Shown here: positions 12,341 to 25,202 of the stretch, piece after piece
How the letters are laid out: the number at the start of each line of letters is the position of its first letter
Position numbering within the stretch: the first letter of the stretch is position 1
Source of the DNA: Antitrichia curtipendula
Lineage: Eukaryota > Streptophyta > Bryopsida > Hypnales > Leucodontaceae
Direction of reading: 5' to 3'
NCBI GenBank assembly: GCA_951230915.1
Contig: OX579637.1
Span: 21,018,001 to 21,082,000 of the forward strand
DNA length: 64,000 bases
Notes under the pieces: generated by a model
What the model saw: the letters and a program-made list of their open reading frames with translations, nothing else
What the model was told of the DNA's origin: nothing
Database searches by the model: none
Translations under genes and position numbers: made by a program

Positions 12341-13199
12341 CGAATGTCATGGAATTTGTTGGCCAATTGACTAGTTCCAAAAAAATGTACAAGTTGTAAA
12401 TAATCCCCACATGTAGAATCTATGTGGGGATTCCATTCTTGCCGCAATACGCTAATTATATTACGTGCACGAAATATTAAGAGGATCCGTCATGCCCTGT
12501 AGTTTGGGGATCCAAATTGAAATGTTATGGAATTTGTTGGCCAATTGACTAGTTCCATAAAAATGTACAAGTTGTAAATAATCCCCACATGTAGAATCTA
12601 TGTGGTGATTCCATTCTTGCCGCAATATGCTAATTTTATTACGTGCATGAAATATTAAGAGGATCCGTCATGCCCTGTAGTTTGGGGATCCAAATTGAAA
12701 TGTTATGGAATTTGTTGGCCAATTGACTAGTTCCATAAAAATGTACAAGTTGTAAATAATCCCCACATGTAGAATCTATGTGGTGATTCCATTCTTGCCG
12801 CAATATGCTAATTTTATTACGTGCGTGAAATATTAAGTGGATCCGTCATGCCCTGTAGTTTGGGGATCCAAATTCAAATGTCATGGAATTTGTTGGCCAA
12901 TTGACTAGTTCCAAGAAAATGTACAAGTTGTAAATAATTCCCACATGTAGAATCTATGTGGGGATTCCATTCTTGCCGCAATACGCTAATTTTATTACGT
13001 GCATGAAATATTAAGAGGATCTGTCATGCCCTGTAGTTTGGGGATCCAAATTGAAATGTTATGGAATTTGTTGGCCAATTGACTAGTTCCAAAAAAATGT
13101 ACAAGTTGTAAATAATTCCCACATGTAGAATCTATGTGGGGATTCCATTCTTGCCGCAATACGCTAATTATATTACGTGCATGAAATATTAAGAGGATT
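12341..13199 (+). repeat. Ordinary monomers without a clear larger unit
   Basis: About five satellite monomers between the 890-bp repeats and the next dimer block. They share class variants with neighbours (TCCATAAAAATG, TTATATTACGTGC near 12,460 and 13,165), but I found no constant-shift duplication covering the stretch. There is no gene or foreign sequence. Confidence 0.6.
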
Positions 13200-13920
13200 C
13201 GTTATGCCCTGTAGTTTGGGGATCCAAATTGAAATGTTATGGAATTTGTTGGCCAATTGACTAGTTCCATAAAAATGTACAAGTTGTAAATAATCCCCAC
13301 ATGTAGAATCTATGTGGTGATTCCATTCTTGCCGCAATATGCTAGTTTTATTACGTGCGTGAAATATTAAGTGGATCCGTCATGCCCTGTAGTTTGGGGA
13401 TCCAAATTGAAATGTTATGGAATTTGTTGGCCAATTGACTAGTTCCATAAAAATGTACAAGTTGTAAATAATTCCCACATGTAGAATCTATGTGGGGATT
13501 CCATTCTTGCCGCAATACGCTAATTTTATTACGTGCATGAAATATTAAGAGGATCTGTCATGCCCTGTAGTTTGGGGATCCAAATTGAAATGTTATGGAA
13601 TTTGTTGGCCAATTGACTAGTTCCATAAAAATGTACAAGTTGTAAATAATCCCCACATGTAGAATCTATGTGGTGATTCCATTCTTGCCGCAATATGCTA
13701 GTTTTATTACGTGCGTGAAATATTAAGTGGATCCGTCATGCCCTGTAGTTTGGGGATCCAAATTGAAATGTTATGGAATTTGTTGGCCAATTGACTAGTT
13801 CCATAAAAATGTACAAGTTGTAAATAATTCCCACATGTAGAATCTATGTGGGGATTCCATTCTTGCCGCAATACGCTAATTTTATTACGTGCATGAAATA
13901 TTAAGAGGATCTGTCATGCC
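13200..13920 (+). repeat. Dimer repeat, 356 bp period, two copies
   Basis: A pair of unlike monomers is repeated. The first has GAAATGTTATGG, CCATAAAAATG and TGTGGTGATTCC. The second has GCTAGTTTTATTACGTGCG, AAGTGGATCC and TGTGGGGATTCC. The pair at ~13,210-13,560 recurs at ~13,566-13,916. Similar pairs occur near 1,760-2,000 and 4,250-4,500, so this dimer haplotype has been moved around the left region. Confidence 0.7.
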
Positions 13921-14059
13921 CTGTAGTTTGGGGATCCAAATTCAAATGTCATGGAATTTGTTGGCCAATTGACTAGTTCCAAAGAAATGTACAAGTTGTA
14001 AATAATCCCCACATGTAGAATCTATGTGGGGATTCCATTCTTGCCGCAATATGCTAATT

Positions 14060-14900
14060 TTATTACGTGCATGAAATATTACATGATCCGCCATGCCTTG
14101 TAGTTTGGGGATCCAAATTGAAATGTCATGGAATTTGTTGGCCAATTGACTAGTTCCATAAAAATGTACAAGTTGTAAATAATCCCCACATGTAGAATCT
14201 ATGTGGGGATTCCATTCTTGCCGCAATATGCTAATTTTATTACGTGCATGAAATATTAAATGATCCGCCATGCCTTGTAGTTTGGGGATCCAAATTCGAA
14301 TGTCATCGAATTTGTTGGCCAATTGACTAGTTCCAAAACAATGTACAAGTTGTAAATAATCCCCACATGTAAAATCTATGTGGGGATTCCATTCTTGCCG
14401 CAATATGCTAATTTTATTACGTGCATGAAATATTAAATGATCCGCCATGCCTTAGAGTTTGGGGATCCAAATTCAAATGTCATCGAATTTGTTGGCCAAT
14501 TGACTAGTTCAAAAAAATGTACAAGTTGTAAATAATCCCCACATGTAGAATCTATATGGGGATTCCATTCTTGCCGCAATATGCTAATTTTATTACGTGC
14601 ATGAAATATTAAATGATCCGCCATGCCTTGTAGTTTGGGGATCCAAATTCAAATGTCATCGAATTTGTTGGCCAATTGACTAGTTCAAAAAAATGTACAA
14701 GTTGTTAATAATCCCCACATGTAGAATCTATGTGGGGATTCCATTCTTGCCGCAATACGCTAATTTTATTACGTGCATGAAATATTAAGAGGATCCGTCA
14801 TGCCCTGTAGTTTGGGGATCCAAATTCAAATGTCATGGAATTTGTTGGCCAATTGACTAGTTCAAAAAAATGTACAAGTTGTTAATAATCCCCACATGTA
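14060..14900 (+). repeat. Run of near-identical monomers of the AATGATCCGCC class and local monomer duplications
   Basis: Consecutive monomers carry the shortened box ATGATCCGCC (near 14,084, 14,262, 14,438 and 14,614). Two following monomers share the variant GTTGTTAATAATCC (near 14,701 and 14,879). Because many of these are 177 or 176 bp long, the minus-strand frame stays open over 13,942-14,448 for 168 codons. I regard this frame as a by-product of monomer length and not as a gene. Confidence 0.7.
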
Positions 14901-16611
14901 GAATCTATGTGGGGATTCCATTCTTGCCGCAATACGCTAATTTTATTACGTGCATGAAATATTAAGTGGATCCGTCATGCCCTGTAGTTTGGGGATCCAA
15001 ATTCGAATGTCATGGAATTTGTTGGCCAATTGACTAGTTCCAAAAAAATGTACAAGTTGTAAATAATTCCTACTTGTAGAATGCATGTAGGGATTCTATT
15101 CTTGCCGCAATATGCTAATTTTATTACGTGCATGAAATATTAAAAGGATCCGTCATGCCCTGTAGTTTGGGGATCCAAATTCGAATGTCATGGAATTTGT
15201 TGGCCAATTGACTAGTTCCAAAAAAATATACAAGTTGTAAATAATTCCCAAATGTAGAATCTATGTGGGGATTCCATTCTTGCCGCAATACGCTAATTTT
15301 ATTACGTGCATGAAATATTAAGAGGATCCGTCATGCCCTGTAGTTTGGGGATCCAAATTCAAATGTCATGGAATTTGTTGGCCAATTGACTAGTTTCCAA
15401 AAAATGTACAAGTTGTAAATAATTCCCACATGTAGAATCTATGTGGGGATTCCATTCTTGCCGCAATACGCTAATTTTATTACGTGCATGAAATATTAAG
15501 AGGATCCGTCATGCCCTGTAGTTTGGGGATCCAAATTCCAATGTCATGGAATTTGTCGGCCAATTGACTAGTTCAAAAAAATGTACAAGTTGTAAATAAT
15601 CCCCACATGTAGAATCTATGTGGTGATTCCATTCTTGCCGCAATATGCTAGTTTTATTACGTGCGTGAAATATTAAGTGGATCCGTCATGCCCTGTAGTT
15701 TGGGGATCCAAATTGAAATGTTATGGAATTTGTTGGCCAATTGACTAGTTCCATAAAAATGTACAAGTTGTAAATAATTCCCACATGTAGAATCTATGTG
15801 GGGATTCCATTTTTGCCGCAATACGCTAATTTTATTACGTGCATGAAATATTAAGAGGATTCGTCATGCCCTGTAGTTTGAGGATCCAAATTGAAATGTC
15901 ATGGAATTTGTTGGCCAATTGACTAGTTTCCAAAAAATGTACAAGTTGTAAATAATCCGTACTTGTAGAATGCATGTAGGGATTCTATTCTTGCCGCAAT
16001 ATGCTAATTTTATTACGTGCATGAAATATTAAATGATCCGCCACGCCTTGTAGTTTGGGGATCCAAATTCCAATGTCATGGAATTTGTTGGCCAATTGAC
16101 TAGTTCCAAAAAAATGTACAAGTTGTAAATAATTCCCACATGTAGAATCTATGTGGGGATTCCATTCTTGCCGCAATACGCTAATTTTATTACGTGCATG
16201 AAATATTAAGAGGATCCGTCATGCCCTGTAGTTTGGGGATCCAAATTCCAATGTCATGGAATTTGTTGGCCAATTGACTAGTTCCAAAAAAATGTACAAG
16301 TTGTAAATAATTCCCACATGTAGAATCTATGTGGGGATTCCATTCTTGCCGCAATACGCTAATTTTATTACGTGCATGAAATATTAAGAGGATCCGTCAT
16401 GCCCTGTAGTTTGGGGATCCAAATTCCAATGTCATGGAATTTGTTGGCCAATTGACTAGTTCCAAAAAAATGTACAAGTTGTAAATAATCCCCACATGTA
16501 GAATCTATGTGGGGATTCCATTCTTGCCGCAATATGCTAATTTTATTACGTGCATGAAATATTAAATGATCCGCCACGCCTTGTAGTTTGGGGATCCAAA
16601 TTCCAATGTCA
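14901..16611 (+). repeat. Mixed monomers leading into the duplicated core
   Basis: About nine to ten satellite monomers. Near 16,200-16,560 neighbouring copies are almost identical to one another (same AAATTCCAATG, AATTCCCACATG and AAGAGGATCC states). The variant CCGCCACGCC recurs three monomers apart, near 16,035 and 16,567. Nothing other than satellite is present. Confidence 0.6.
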
Positions 16612-19600
16612 TGGAATTTGTTGGCCAATTGACTAGTTCCAAAAAAATGTACAAGTTGTAAATAATCCCTACTTGTAGAATGCATGTGGGGATTCTATTC
16701 TTGCCGCAATATGCTAATTTTATTACGTGCATGAAATATTAAAAGGATCCGTCATGCCCTGTAGTTTGGGGATCCAAATTCGAATGTCATGGAATTTGTT
16801 GGCCAATTGACTAGTTCCAAAAAAATGTACAAGTTGTAAATAATTCCCACATGTAGAATCTATGTGGGGATTCCATTCTTGCCGCAATATGCTAATTTTA
16901 TTACGTGCATGAAATATTAAGAGGATCCGTCATGCCCTGTAGTTTGGGGATCCAAATTGAAATGTCATGGAATTTGTTGGCCAATTGACTAGTTCAAAAA
17001 AATGTACAAGTTGTAAATAATCCCCACATGTAGAATCTATGTGGGGATTCCATTCTTGCCGCAATACGCTAATTTTATTACGTGCATGAAATATTAAATG
17101 ATCCGCCATGCCTTGTAGTTTGGGGATCCAAATTCCAATGTCATCGAATTTGTTGGCCAATTGACTAGTTCCAAAAAAATGTACAAGTTGTAAATAATCC
17201 CTACTTGTAGAATGCATGTAGGGATTCTATTCTTGCCGCAATATGCTAATTTTATTACGTGCATGAAATATTAAAAGGATCCGTCATGCCCTGTAGTTTG
17301 GGGATCCAAATTCGAATGTCATGGAATTTGTTGGCCAATTGACTAGTTCCAAAAAAGTGTACAAGTTGTAAATAATTCCCACATGTAGAATCTATGTGGG
17401 GATTCCATTCTTGCCGCAATACGCTAATTTTATTACGTGCATGAAATATTAAGAAGATCCGTCATGCCCTGTAGTTTGGGGATCCAAATTCCAATGTCAT
17501 GGAATTTGTTGGCCAATTGACTAGTTCCAAAAAAATGTACAAGTTGTAAATAATCCCCACATGTAGAATCTATGTGGGGAATCCATTCTTGCCGCAATAT
17601 GCTAATTTTATTAAGTGCGTGAAATATTAAATGATTCGCCATGCCTTGTAGTTTGGGGATCCAAATTCCAATGTCATGGAATTTGTTGGCCAATTGACTA
17701 GTTCCAAAAAAGTGTACAAGTTGTAAATAATTCCCACATGTAGAATCTATGTGGGGATTCCATTCTTGCCGCAATACGCTAATTTTATTACGTGCATGAA
17801 ATATTAAGAGGATCCGTCATGCCCTGTAGTTTGGGGATCCAAATTCCAATGTCATGGAATTTGTTGGCCAATTGACTAGTTCCAAAAAAATGTACAAGTT
17901 GTAAATAATCCCCACATGTAGAATCTATGTGGGGATTCCATGCTTGCCGCAATATGCTAATTTTATTACGTGCATGAAATATTAAATGATCCGCCATGCC
18001 TTGTAGTTTGGGGATCCAAATTCCAATGTCATGGAATTTGTTGGCCAATTGACTAGTTCCAAAAAAATGTACAAGTTGTAAACAATCCCCACATGTAGAA
18101 TCTATGTGGGGATTCCATTCTTGCCGCAATACGCTAATTTTATTACGTGCATGAAATATTAAGAAGATCCGTCATGCCCTGTAGTTTGGGGATCCAAATT
18201 CAAATGTCATGGAATTTGTTGGCCAATTGACTAGTTCCAAAAAAATGTACAAGTTGTAAATAATCCCCACATGTAGAATCTATGTGGGGAATCCATTCTT
18301 GCCGCAATATGCTAATTTTATTAAGTGCGTGAAATATTAAATGATTCGCCATGCCTTGTAGTTTGGGGATCCAAATTCCAATGTCATGGAATTTGTTGGC
18401 CAATTGACTAGTTCCAAAAAAGTGTACAAGTTGTAAATAATCCCCACATGTAGAATCTATGTGGGGATTCCATCCTTGCCGCAATACGCTAATTTTATTA
18501 CGTGCATGAAATATTAAGAGGATCCGTCATGCCCTGTAGTTTGGGGATCCAAATTCCAATGTCATGGAATTTGTTGGCCAATTGACTAGTTCCAAAAAAA
18601 TGTACAAGTTGTAAATAATCCCCACATGTAGAATCTAAGTGGGGATTCCATGCTTGCCACAATATGCTAATTTTATTACGTGCATGAAATATTAAATGAT
18701 CCGCCATGCCTTGTAGTTTGGGGATCCAAATTCCAATGTCATGGAATTTGTTGGCCAATTGACTAGTTCCAAAAAAATGTACAAGTTGTAAACAATCCCC
18801 ACATGTAGAATCTATGTGGGGATTCCATTCTTGCCGCAATATGCTAATTTTATTACGTGCATGAAATATTAAATGATCCGCCACGCCTTGTAGTTTGGGG
18901 ATCCAAATTCCAATGTCATGGAATTTGTTGGCCAATTGACTAGTTCCAAAAAAATGTACAAGTTGTAAATAATTCCCACATGTAGAATCTATGTGGGGAT
19001 TCCATTCTTGCCGCAATACGCTAATTTTATTACGTGCATGAAATATTAAGAGGATCCGTCATGCCCTGTAGTTTGGGGATCCAAATTCCAATGTCATGGA
19101 ATTTGTTGGCCAATTGACTAGTTCCAAAAAAATGTACAAGTTGTAAATAATCCCCACATGTAGAATCTATGTGGGGATTCCATTCTTGCCGCAATATGCT
19201 AATTTTATTACGTGCATGAAATATTAAGAAATCCGCCATGCCTTGTAGTTTGGGGATCCAAATTCAAATGTCATGGAATTTGTTGGCCAATTGACTAGTT
19301 CCAAAAAAATGTACAAGTTGTAAATAATCCCTACTTGTAGAATGCATGTGGGGATTCTATTCTTGCCGCAATATGCTAATTTTATTACGTGCATGAAATA
19401 TTAAAAGGATCCGTCATGCCCTGTAGTTTGGGGATCCAAATTCGAATGTCATGGAATTTGTTGGCCAATTGACTAGTTCCAAAAAAATGTACAAGTTGTA
19501 AATAATTCCCACATGTAGAATCTATGTGGGGATTCCATTCTTGCCGCAATATGCTAATTTTATTACGTGCATGAAATATTAAGAGGATCCGTCATGCCCT

Positions 19601-21935
19601 GTAGTTTGGGGATCCAAATTGAAATGTCATGGAATTTGTTGGCCAATTGACTAGTTCAAAAAAATGTACAAGTTGTAAATAATCCCCACATGTAGAATCT
19701 ATGTGGGGATTCCATTCTTGCCGCAATACGCTAATTTTATTACGTGCATGAAATATTAAATGATCCGCCATGCCTTGTAGTTTGGGGATCCAAATTCCAA
19801 TGTCATCGAATTTGTTGGCCAATTGACTAGTTCCAAAAAAATGTACAAGTTGTAAATAATCCCTACTTGTAGAATGCATGTAGGGATTCTATTCTTGCCG
19901 CAATATGCTAATTTTATTACGTGCATGAAATATTAAAAGGATCCGTCATGCCCTGTAGTTTGGGGATCCAAATTCGAATGTCATGGAATTTGTTGGCCAA
20001 TTGACTAGTTCCAAAAAAGTGTACAAGTTGTAAATAATTCCCACATGTAGAATCTATGTGGGGATTCCATTCTTGCCGCAATACGCTAATTTTATTACGT
20101 GCATGAAATATTAAGAAGATCCGTCATGCCCTGTAGTTTGGGGATCCAAATTCCAATGTCATGGAATTTGTTGGCCAATTGACTAGTTCCAAAAAAATGT
20201 ACAAGTTGTAAATAATCCCCACATGTAGAATCTATGTGGGGAATCCATTCTTGCCGCAATATGCTAATTTTATTAAGTGCGTGAAATATTAAATGATTCG
20301 CCATGCCTTGTAGTTTGGGGATCCAAATTCCAATGTCATGGAATTTGTTGGCCAATTGACTAGTTCCAAAAAAGTGTACAAGTTGTAAATAATTCCCACA
20401 TGTAGAATCTATGTGGGGATTCCATTCTTGCCGCAATACGCTAATTTTATTACGTGCATGAAATATTAAGAGGATCCGTCATGCCCTGTAGTTTGGGGAT
20501 CCAAATTCCAATGTCATGGAATTTGTTGGCCAATTGACTAGTTCCAAAAAAATGTACAAGTTGTAAATAATCCCCACATGTAGAATCTATGTGGGGATTC
20601 CATGCTTGCCGCAATATGCTAATTTTATTACGTGCATGAAATATTAAATGATCCGCCATGCCTTGTAGTTTGGGGATCCAAATTCCAATGTCATGGAATT
20701 TGTTGGCCAATTGACTAGTTCCAAAAAAATGTACAAGTTGTAAACAATCCCCACATGTAGAATCTATGTGGGGATTCCATTCTTGCCGCAATACGCTAAT
20801 TTTATTACGTGCATGAAATATTAAGAAGATCCGTCATGCCCTGTAGTTTGGGGATCCAAATTCAAATGTCATGGAATTTGTTGGCCAATTGACTAGTTCC
20901 AAAAAAATGTACAAGTTGTAAATAATCCCCACATGTAGAATCTATGTGGGGAATCCATTCTTGCCGCAATATGCTAATTTTATTAAGTGCGTGAAATATT
21001 AAATGATTCGCCATGCCTTGTAGTTTGGGGATCCAAATTCCAATGTCATGGAATTTGTTGGCCAATTGACTAGTTCCAAAAAAGTGTACAAGTTGTAAAT
21101 AATCCCCACATGTAGAATCTATGTGGGGATTCCATCCTTGCCGCAATACGCTAATTTTATTACGTGCATGAAATATTAAGAGGATCCGTCATGCCCTGTA
21201 GTTTGGGGATCCAAATTCCAATGTCATGGAATTTGTTGGCCAATTGACTAGTTCCAAAAAAATGTACAAGTTGTAAATAATCCCCACATGTAGAATCTAA
21301 GTGGGGATTCCATGCTTGCCACAATATGCTAATTTTATTACGTGCATGAAATATTAAATGATCCGCCATGCCTTGTAGTTTGGGGATCCAAATTCCAATG
21401 TCATGGAATTTGTTGGCCAATTGACTAGTTCCAAAAAAATGTACAAGTTGTAAACAATCCCCACATGTAGAATCTATGTGGGGATTCCATTCTTGCCGCA
21501 ATATGCTAATTTTATTACGTGCATGAAATATTAAATGATCCGCCACGCCTTGTAGTTTGGGGATCCAAATTCCAATGTCATGGAATTTGTTGGCCAATTG
21601 ACTAGTTCCATAAAAATGTACAAGTTGTAAATAATTCCCACATGTAGAATCTATGTGGGGATTCCATTCTTGCCGCAATACGCTAATTTTATTACGTGCA
21701 TGAAATATTAAGAGGATCCGTCATGCCCTGTAGTTTGGGGATCCAAATTCCAATGTCATGGAATTTGTTGGCCAATTGACTAGTTCCAAAAAAATGTACA
21801 AGTTGTAAATAATCCCCACATGTAGAATCTATGTGGGGATTCCATTCTTGCCGCAATATGCTAATTTTATTACGTGCATGAAATATTAAGAAATCCGCCA
21901 TGCCTTGTAGTTTGGGGATCCAAATTCAAATGTCA
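16612..21935 (+). repeat. 15-monomer tandem duplication, 2,662 bp unit, two full copies
   Basis: Copy 1 is about 16,612-19,273 and copy 2 about 19,274-21,935. The shift is exactly 2,662 bp throughout, with no net indel. In the parts compared I saw one clear substitution (TTCCAAAAAAATG near 18,950 against TTCCATAAAAATG near 21,607). At the left edge copy 1 starts just after AAATTCCAATG. A third partial copy runs on to about 22,190, where TGTGGGGATTCC becomes TGTGGGCATTCT. The extreme similarity points to a very recent event, or to an assembly artefact that should be excluded. Confidence 0.9.
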
Positions 21936-24900
21936 TGGAATTTGTTGGCCAATTGACTAGTTCCAAAAAAATGTACAAGTTGTAAATAATCCCTACTTGT
22001 AGAATGCATGTAGGGATTCTATTCTTGCCGCAATATGCTAATTTTATTACGTGCATGAAATATTAAAAGGATCCGTCATGCCCTGTAGTTTGGGGATCCA
22101 AATTCGAATGTCATGGAATTTGTTGGCCAATTGACTAGTTCCAAAAAAATGTACAAGTTGTAAATAATTCCCACATGTAGAATCTATGTGGGCATTCTAT
22201 TCTTGCCGCAATATGCTAATTTTATTACGTGCATGAAATATTAAAAGGATCCGTCATGCCCTGTAGTTTGGGGATCCAAATTCGAATGTCATGGAATTTG
22301 TTGGCCAATTGACTAGTTCCAAAAAAGTGTACAAGTTGTAAATAATTCCCACATGTAGAATCTATGTGGGGATTCCATTCTTGCCGCAATACGCTAATTT
22401 TATTACGTGCATGAAATATTAAGAGGATCCGTCATGCCCTGTAGTTTGGGGATCCAAATTCAAATGTCATGGAATTTGTTGGCCAATTGACTAGTTCCAA
22501 AAAAGTGTACAAGTTGTAAATAATCCCCACATGTAGAATCTATGTGGGGATTCCATCCTTGCCGCAATACGCTAATTTTATTACGTGCATGAAATATTAA
22601 GAAGATCCGTCATGCCCTGTAGTTTGGGGATCCAAATTCAAATGTCATCGAATTTGTTGGCCAATTGACTATATCAATAAAATGTACAAGTTGTAAATAA
22701 TCCCTACTTGTAGAATGCATGTGGTATTCCATTCTTGCCGCAATATGCTAATTTTATTACGTGCATGAAATATTAAATGATCCGCCATGCCTTGTAGTTT
22801 GGGGATCCAAATTCAAATGTCATCGAATTTGTTGGCCAATTGACTATATCAAAAAAATGTCCAAGTTGTAAATAATCCGTACTTGTAGAATGCATGTGGG
22901 GATTCTATTCTTGCCGCACTATGCTAATTTTATTACGTGCATGAAATATTAAAAGGATCCGTCATGCCCTGTAGTTTGGGGATCCAAATTCGAATGTCAT
23001 GGAATTTGTTGGCCAATTGACTAGTTCCAAAAAAGTGTACAAGTTGTAAATAATTCCCACATGTAGAATCTATGTGGTGATTCCATTCTTGCCGCAATAC
23101 GGTAATTTTATTACGTGCATGAAATATTAAGAGGATCTGTCATGCCCTGTAGTTTGGGGATCTAAATTGAAATGTCATGGAATTTGTTGGCCAATTGACT
23201 AGTTCCAGAAAAATGTACAAGTTGTAAATAATCCCCACATGTAGAATCTAAGTGGGGATTCCATGCTTGCCACAATATGCTAATTTTATTACGTGCATGA
23301 AATATTAAATGATCCGCCATGCCTTGTAGTTTGGGGATCCAAATTCCAATGTCATGGAATTTGTTGGCCAATTGACTAGTTCCAAAAAAATGTACAAGTT
23401 GTAAACAATCCCCACATGTAGAATCTATGTGGGGATTCCATTCTTGCCGCAATATGCTAATTTTATTACGTGCATGAAATATTAAATGATCCGCCACGCC
23501 TTGTAGTTTGGGGATCCAAATTCCAATGTCATGGAATTTGTTGGCCAATTGACTAGTTCCATAAAAATGTACAAGTTGTAAATAATTCCCACATGTAGAA
23601 TCTATGTGGGGATTCCATTCTTGCCGCAATACGCTAATTTTATTACGTGCATGAAATATTAAGAGGATCCGTCATGCCCTGTAGTTTGGGGATCCAAATT
23701 CCAATGTCATGGAATTTGTTGGCCAATTGACTAGTTCCAAAAAAATGTACAAGTTGTAAATAATCCCCACATGTAGAATCTATGTGGGGATTCCATTCTT
23801 GCCGCAATATGCTAATTTTATTACGTGCATGAAATATTAAGAAATCCGCCATGCCTTGTAGTTTGGGGATCCAAATTCAAATGTCATGGAATTTGTTGGC
23901 CAATTGACTAGTTCCAAAAAAATGTACAAGTTGTAAATAATCCCTACTTGTAGAATGCATGTAGGGATTCTATTCTTGCCGCAATATGTTAATTTTATTA
24001 CGTGCATGAAATATTAAAAGGATCCGTCATGCCCTGTAGTTTGGGGATCCAAATTCGAATGTCATGGAATTTGTTGGCCAATTGACTAGTTCCAAAAAAA
24101 TGTACAAGTTGTAAATAATTCCCACATGTAGAATCTATGTGGGCATTCTATTCTTGCCGCAATATGCTAATTTTATTACGTGCATGAAATATTAAAAGGA
24201 TCCGTCATGCCCTGTAGTTTGGGGATCCAAATTCGAATGTCATGGAATTTGTTGGCCAATTGACTAGTTCCAAAAAAGTGTACAAGTTGTAAATAATTCC
24301 CACATGTAGAATCTATGTGGGGATTCCATTCTTGCCGCAATACGCTAATTTTATTACGTGCATGAAATATTAAGAGGATCCGTCATGCCCTGTAGTTTGG
24401 GGATCCAAATTCAAATGTCATGGAATTTGTTGGCCAATTGACTAGTTCCAAAAAAGTGTACAAGTTGTAAATAATCCCCACATGTAGAATCTATGTGGGG
24501 ATTCCATCCTTGCCGCAATACGCTAATTTTATTACGTGCATGAAATATTAAGAAGATCCGTCATGCCCTGTAGTTTGGGGATCCAAATTCAAATGTCATC
24601 GAATTTGTTGGCCAATTGACTATATCAATAAAATGTACAAGTTGTAAATAATCCCTACTTGTAGAATGCATGTGGTATTCCATTCTTGCCGCAATATGCT
24701 AATTTTATTACGTGCATGAAATATTAAATGATCCGCCATGCCTTGTAGTTTGGGGATCCAAATTCAAATGTCATCGAATTTGTTGGCCAATTGACTATAT
24801 CAAAAAAATGTCCAAGTTGTAAATAATCCGTACTTGTAGAATGCATGTGGGGATTCTATTCTTGCCGCACTATGCTAATTTTATTACGTGCATGAAATAT

Positions 24901-25202
24901 TAAAAGGATCCGTCATGCCCTGTAGTTTGGGGATCCAAATTCGAATGTCATGGAATTTGTTGGCCAATTGACTAGTTCCAAAAAAGTGTACAAGTTGTAA
25001 ATAATTCCCACATGTAGAATCTATGTGGTGATTCCATTCTTGCCGCAATACGGTAATTTTATTACGTGCATGAAATATTAAGAGGATCTGTCATGCCCTG
25101 TAGTTTGGGGATCTAAATTGAAATGTCATGGAATTTGTTGGCCAATTGACTAGTTCCAGAAAAATGTACAAGTTGTAAATAATCCCCACATGTAGAATCT
25201 AT
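21300..25202 (+). repeat. 11-monomer tandem duplication, 1,951 bp unit, two copies
   Basis: About 21,257-23,250 recurs at about 23,208-25,201 at a shift of 1,951 bp. Shared rare states are CTAAGTGGGG, TGTGGGCATTCT, CCATCCTTGCC, ATATCAATAAAATG, ATGTGGTATTCC, GCCGCACTATGC, TACGGTAATTTT and TCTAAATTGA. One difference is CAATATGCTA near 22,031 against CAATATGTTA near 23,982. The join at about 23,208-23,250 is marked by TTCCAGAAAAATG, which appears again at the end of the second copy near 25,155. Confidence 0.85.

Noticed and set aside
13942..14448. 168-codon minus-strand open frame
   Set aside because: Same satellite translation, kept open by a run of in-frame monomers. There is no sign of coding beyond openness.
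18498..19016. 172-codon minus-strand open frame, with near-identical ones at 21,160-21,678, 26,127-26,645 and 29,499-30,017
   Set aside because: It is a translation of about three satellite monomers. It repeats the same ~59 residues, has no recognisable domain, and its ends are set only by 1-bp monomer length changes.
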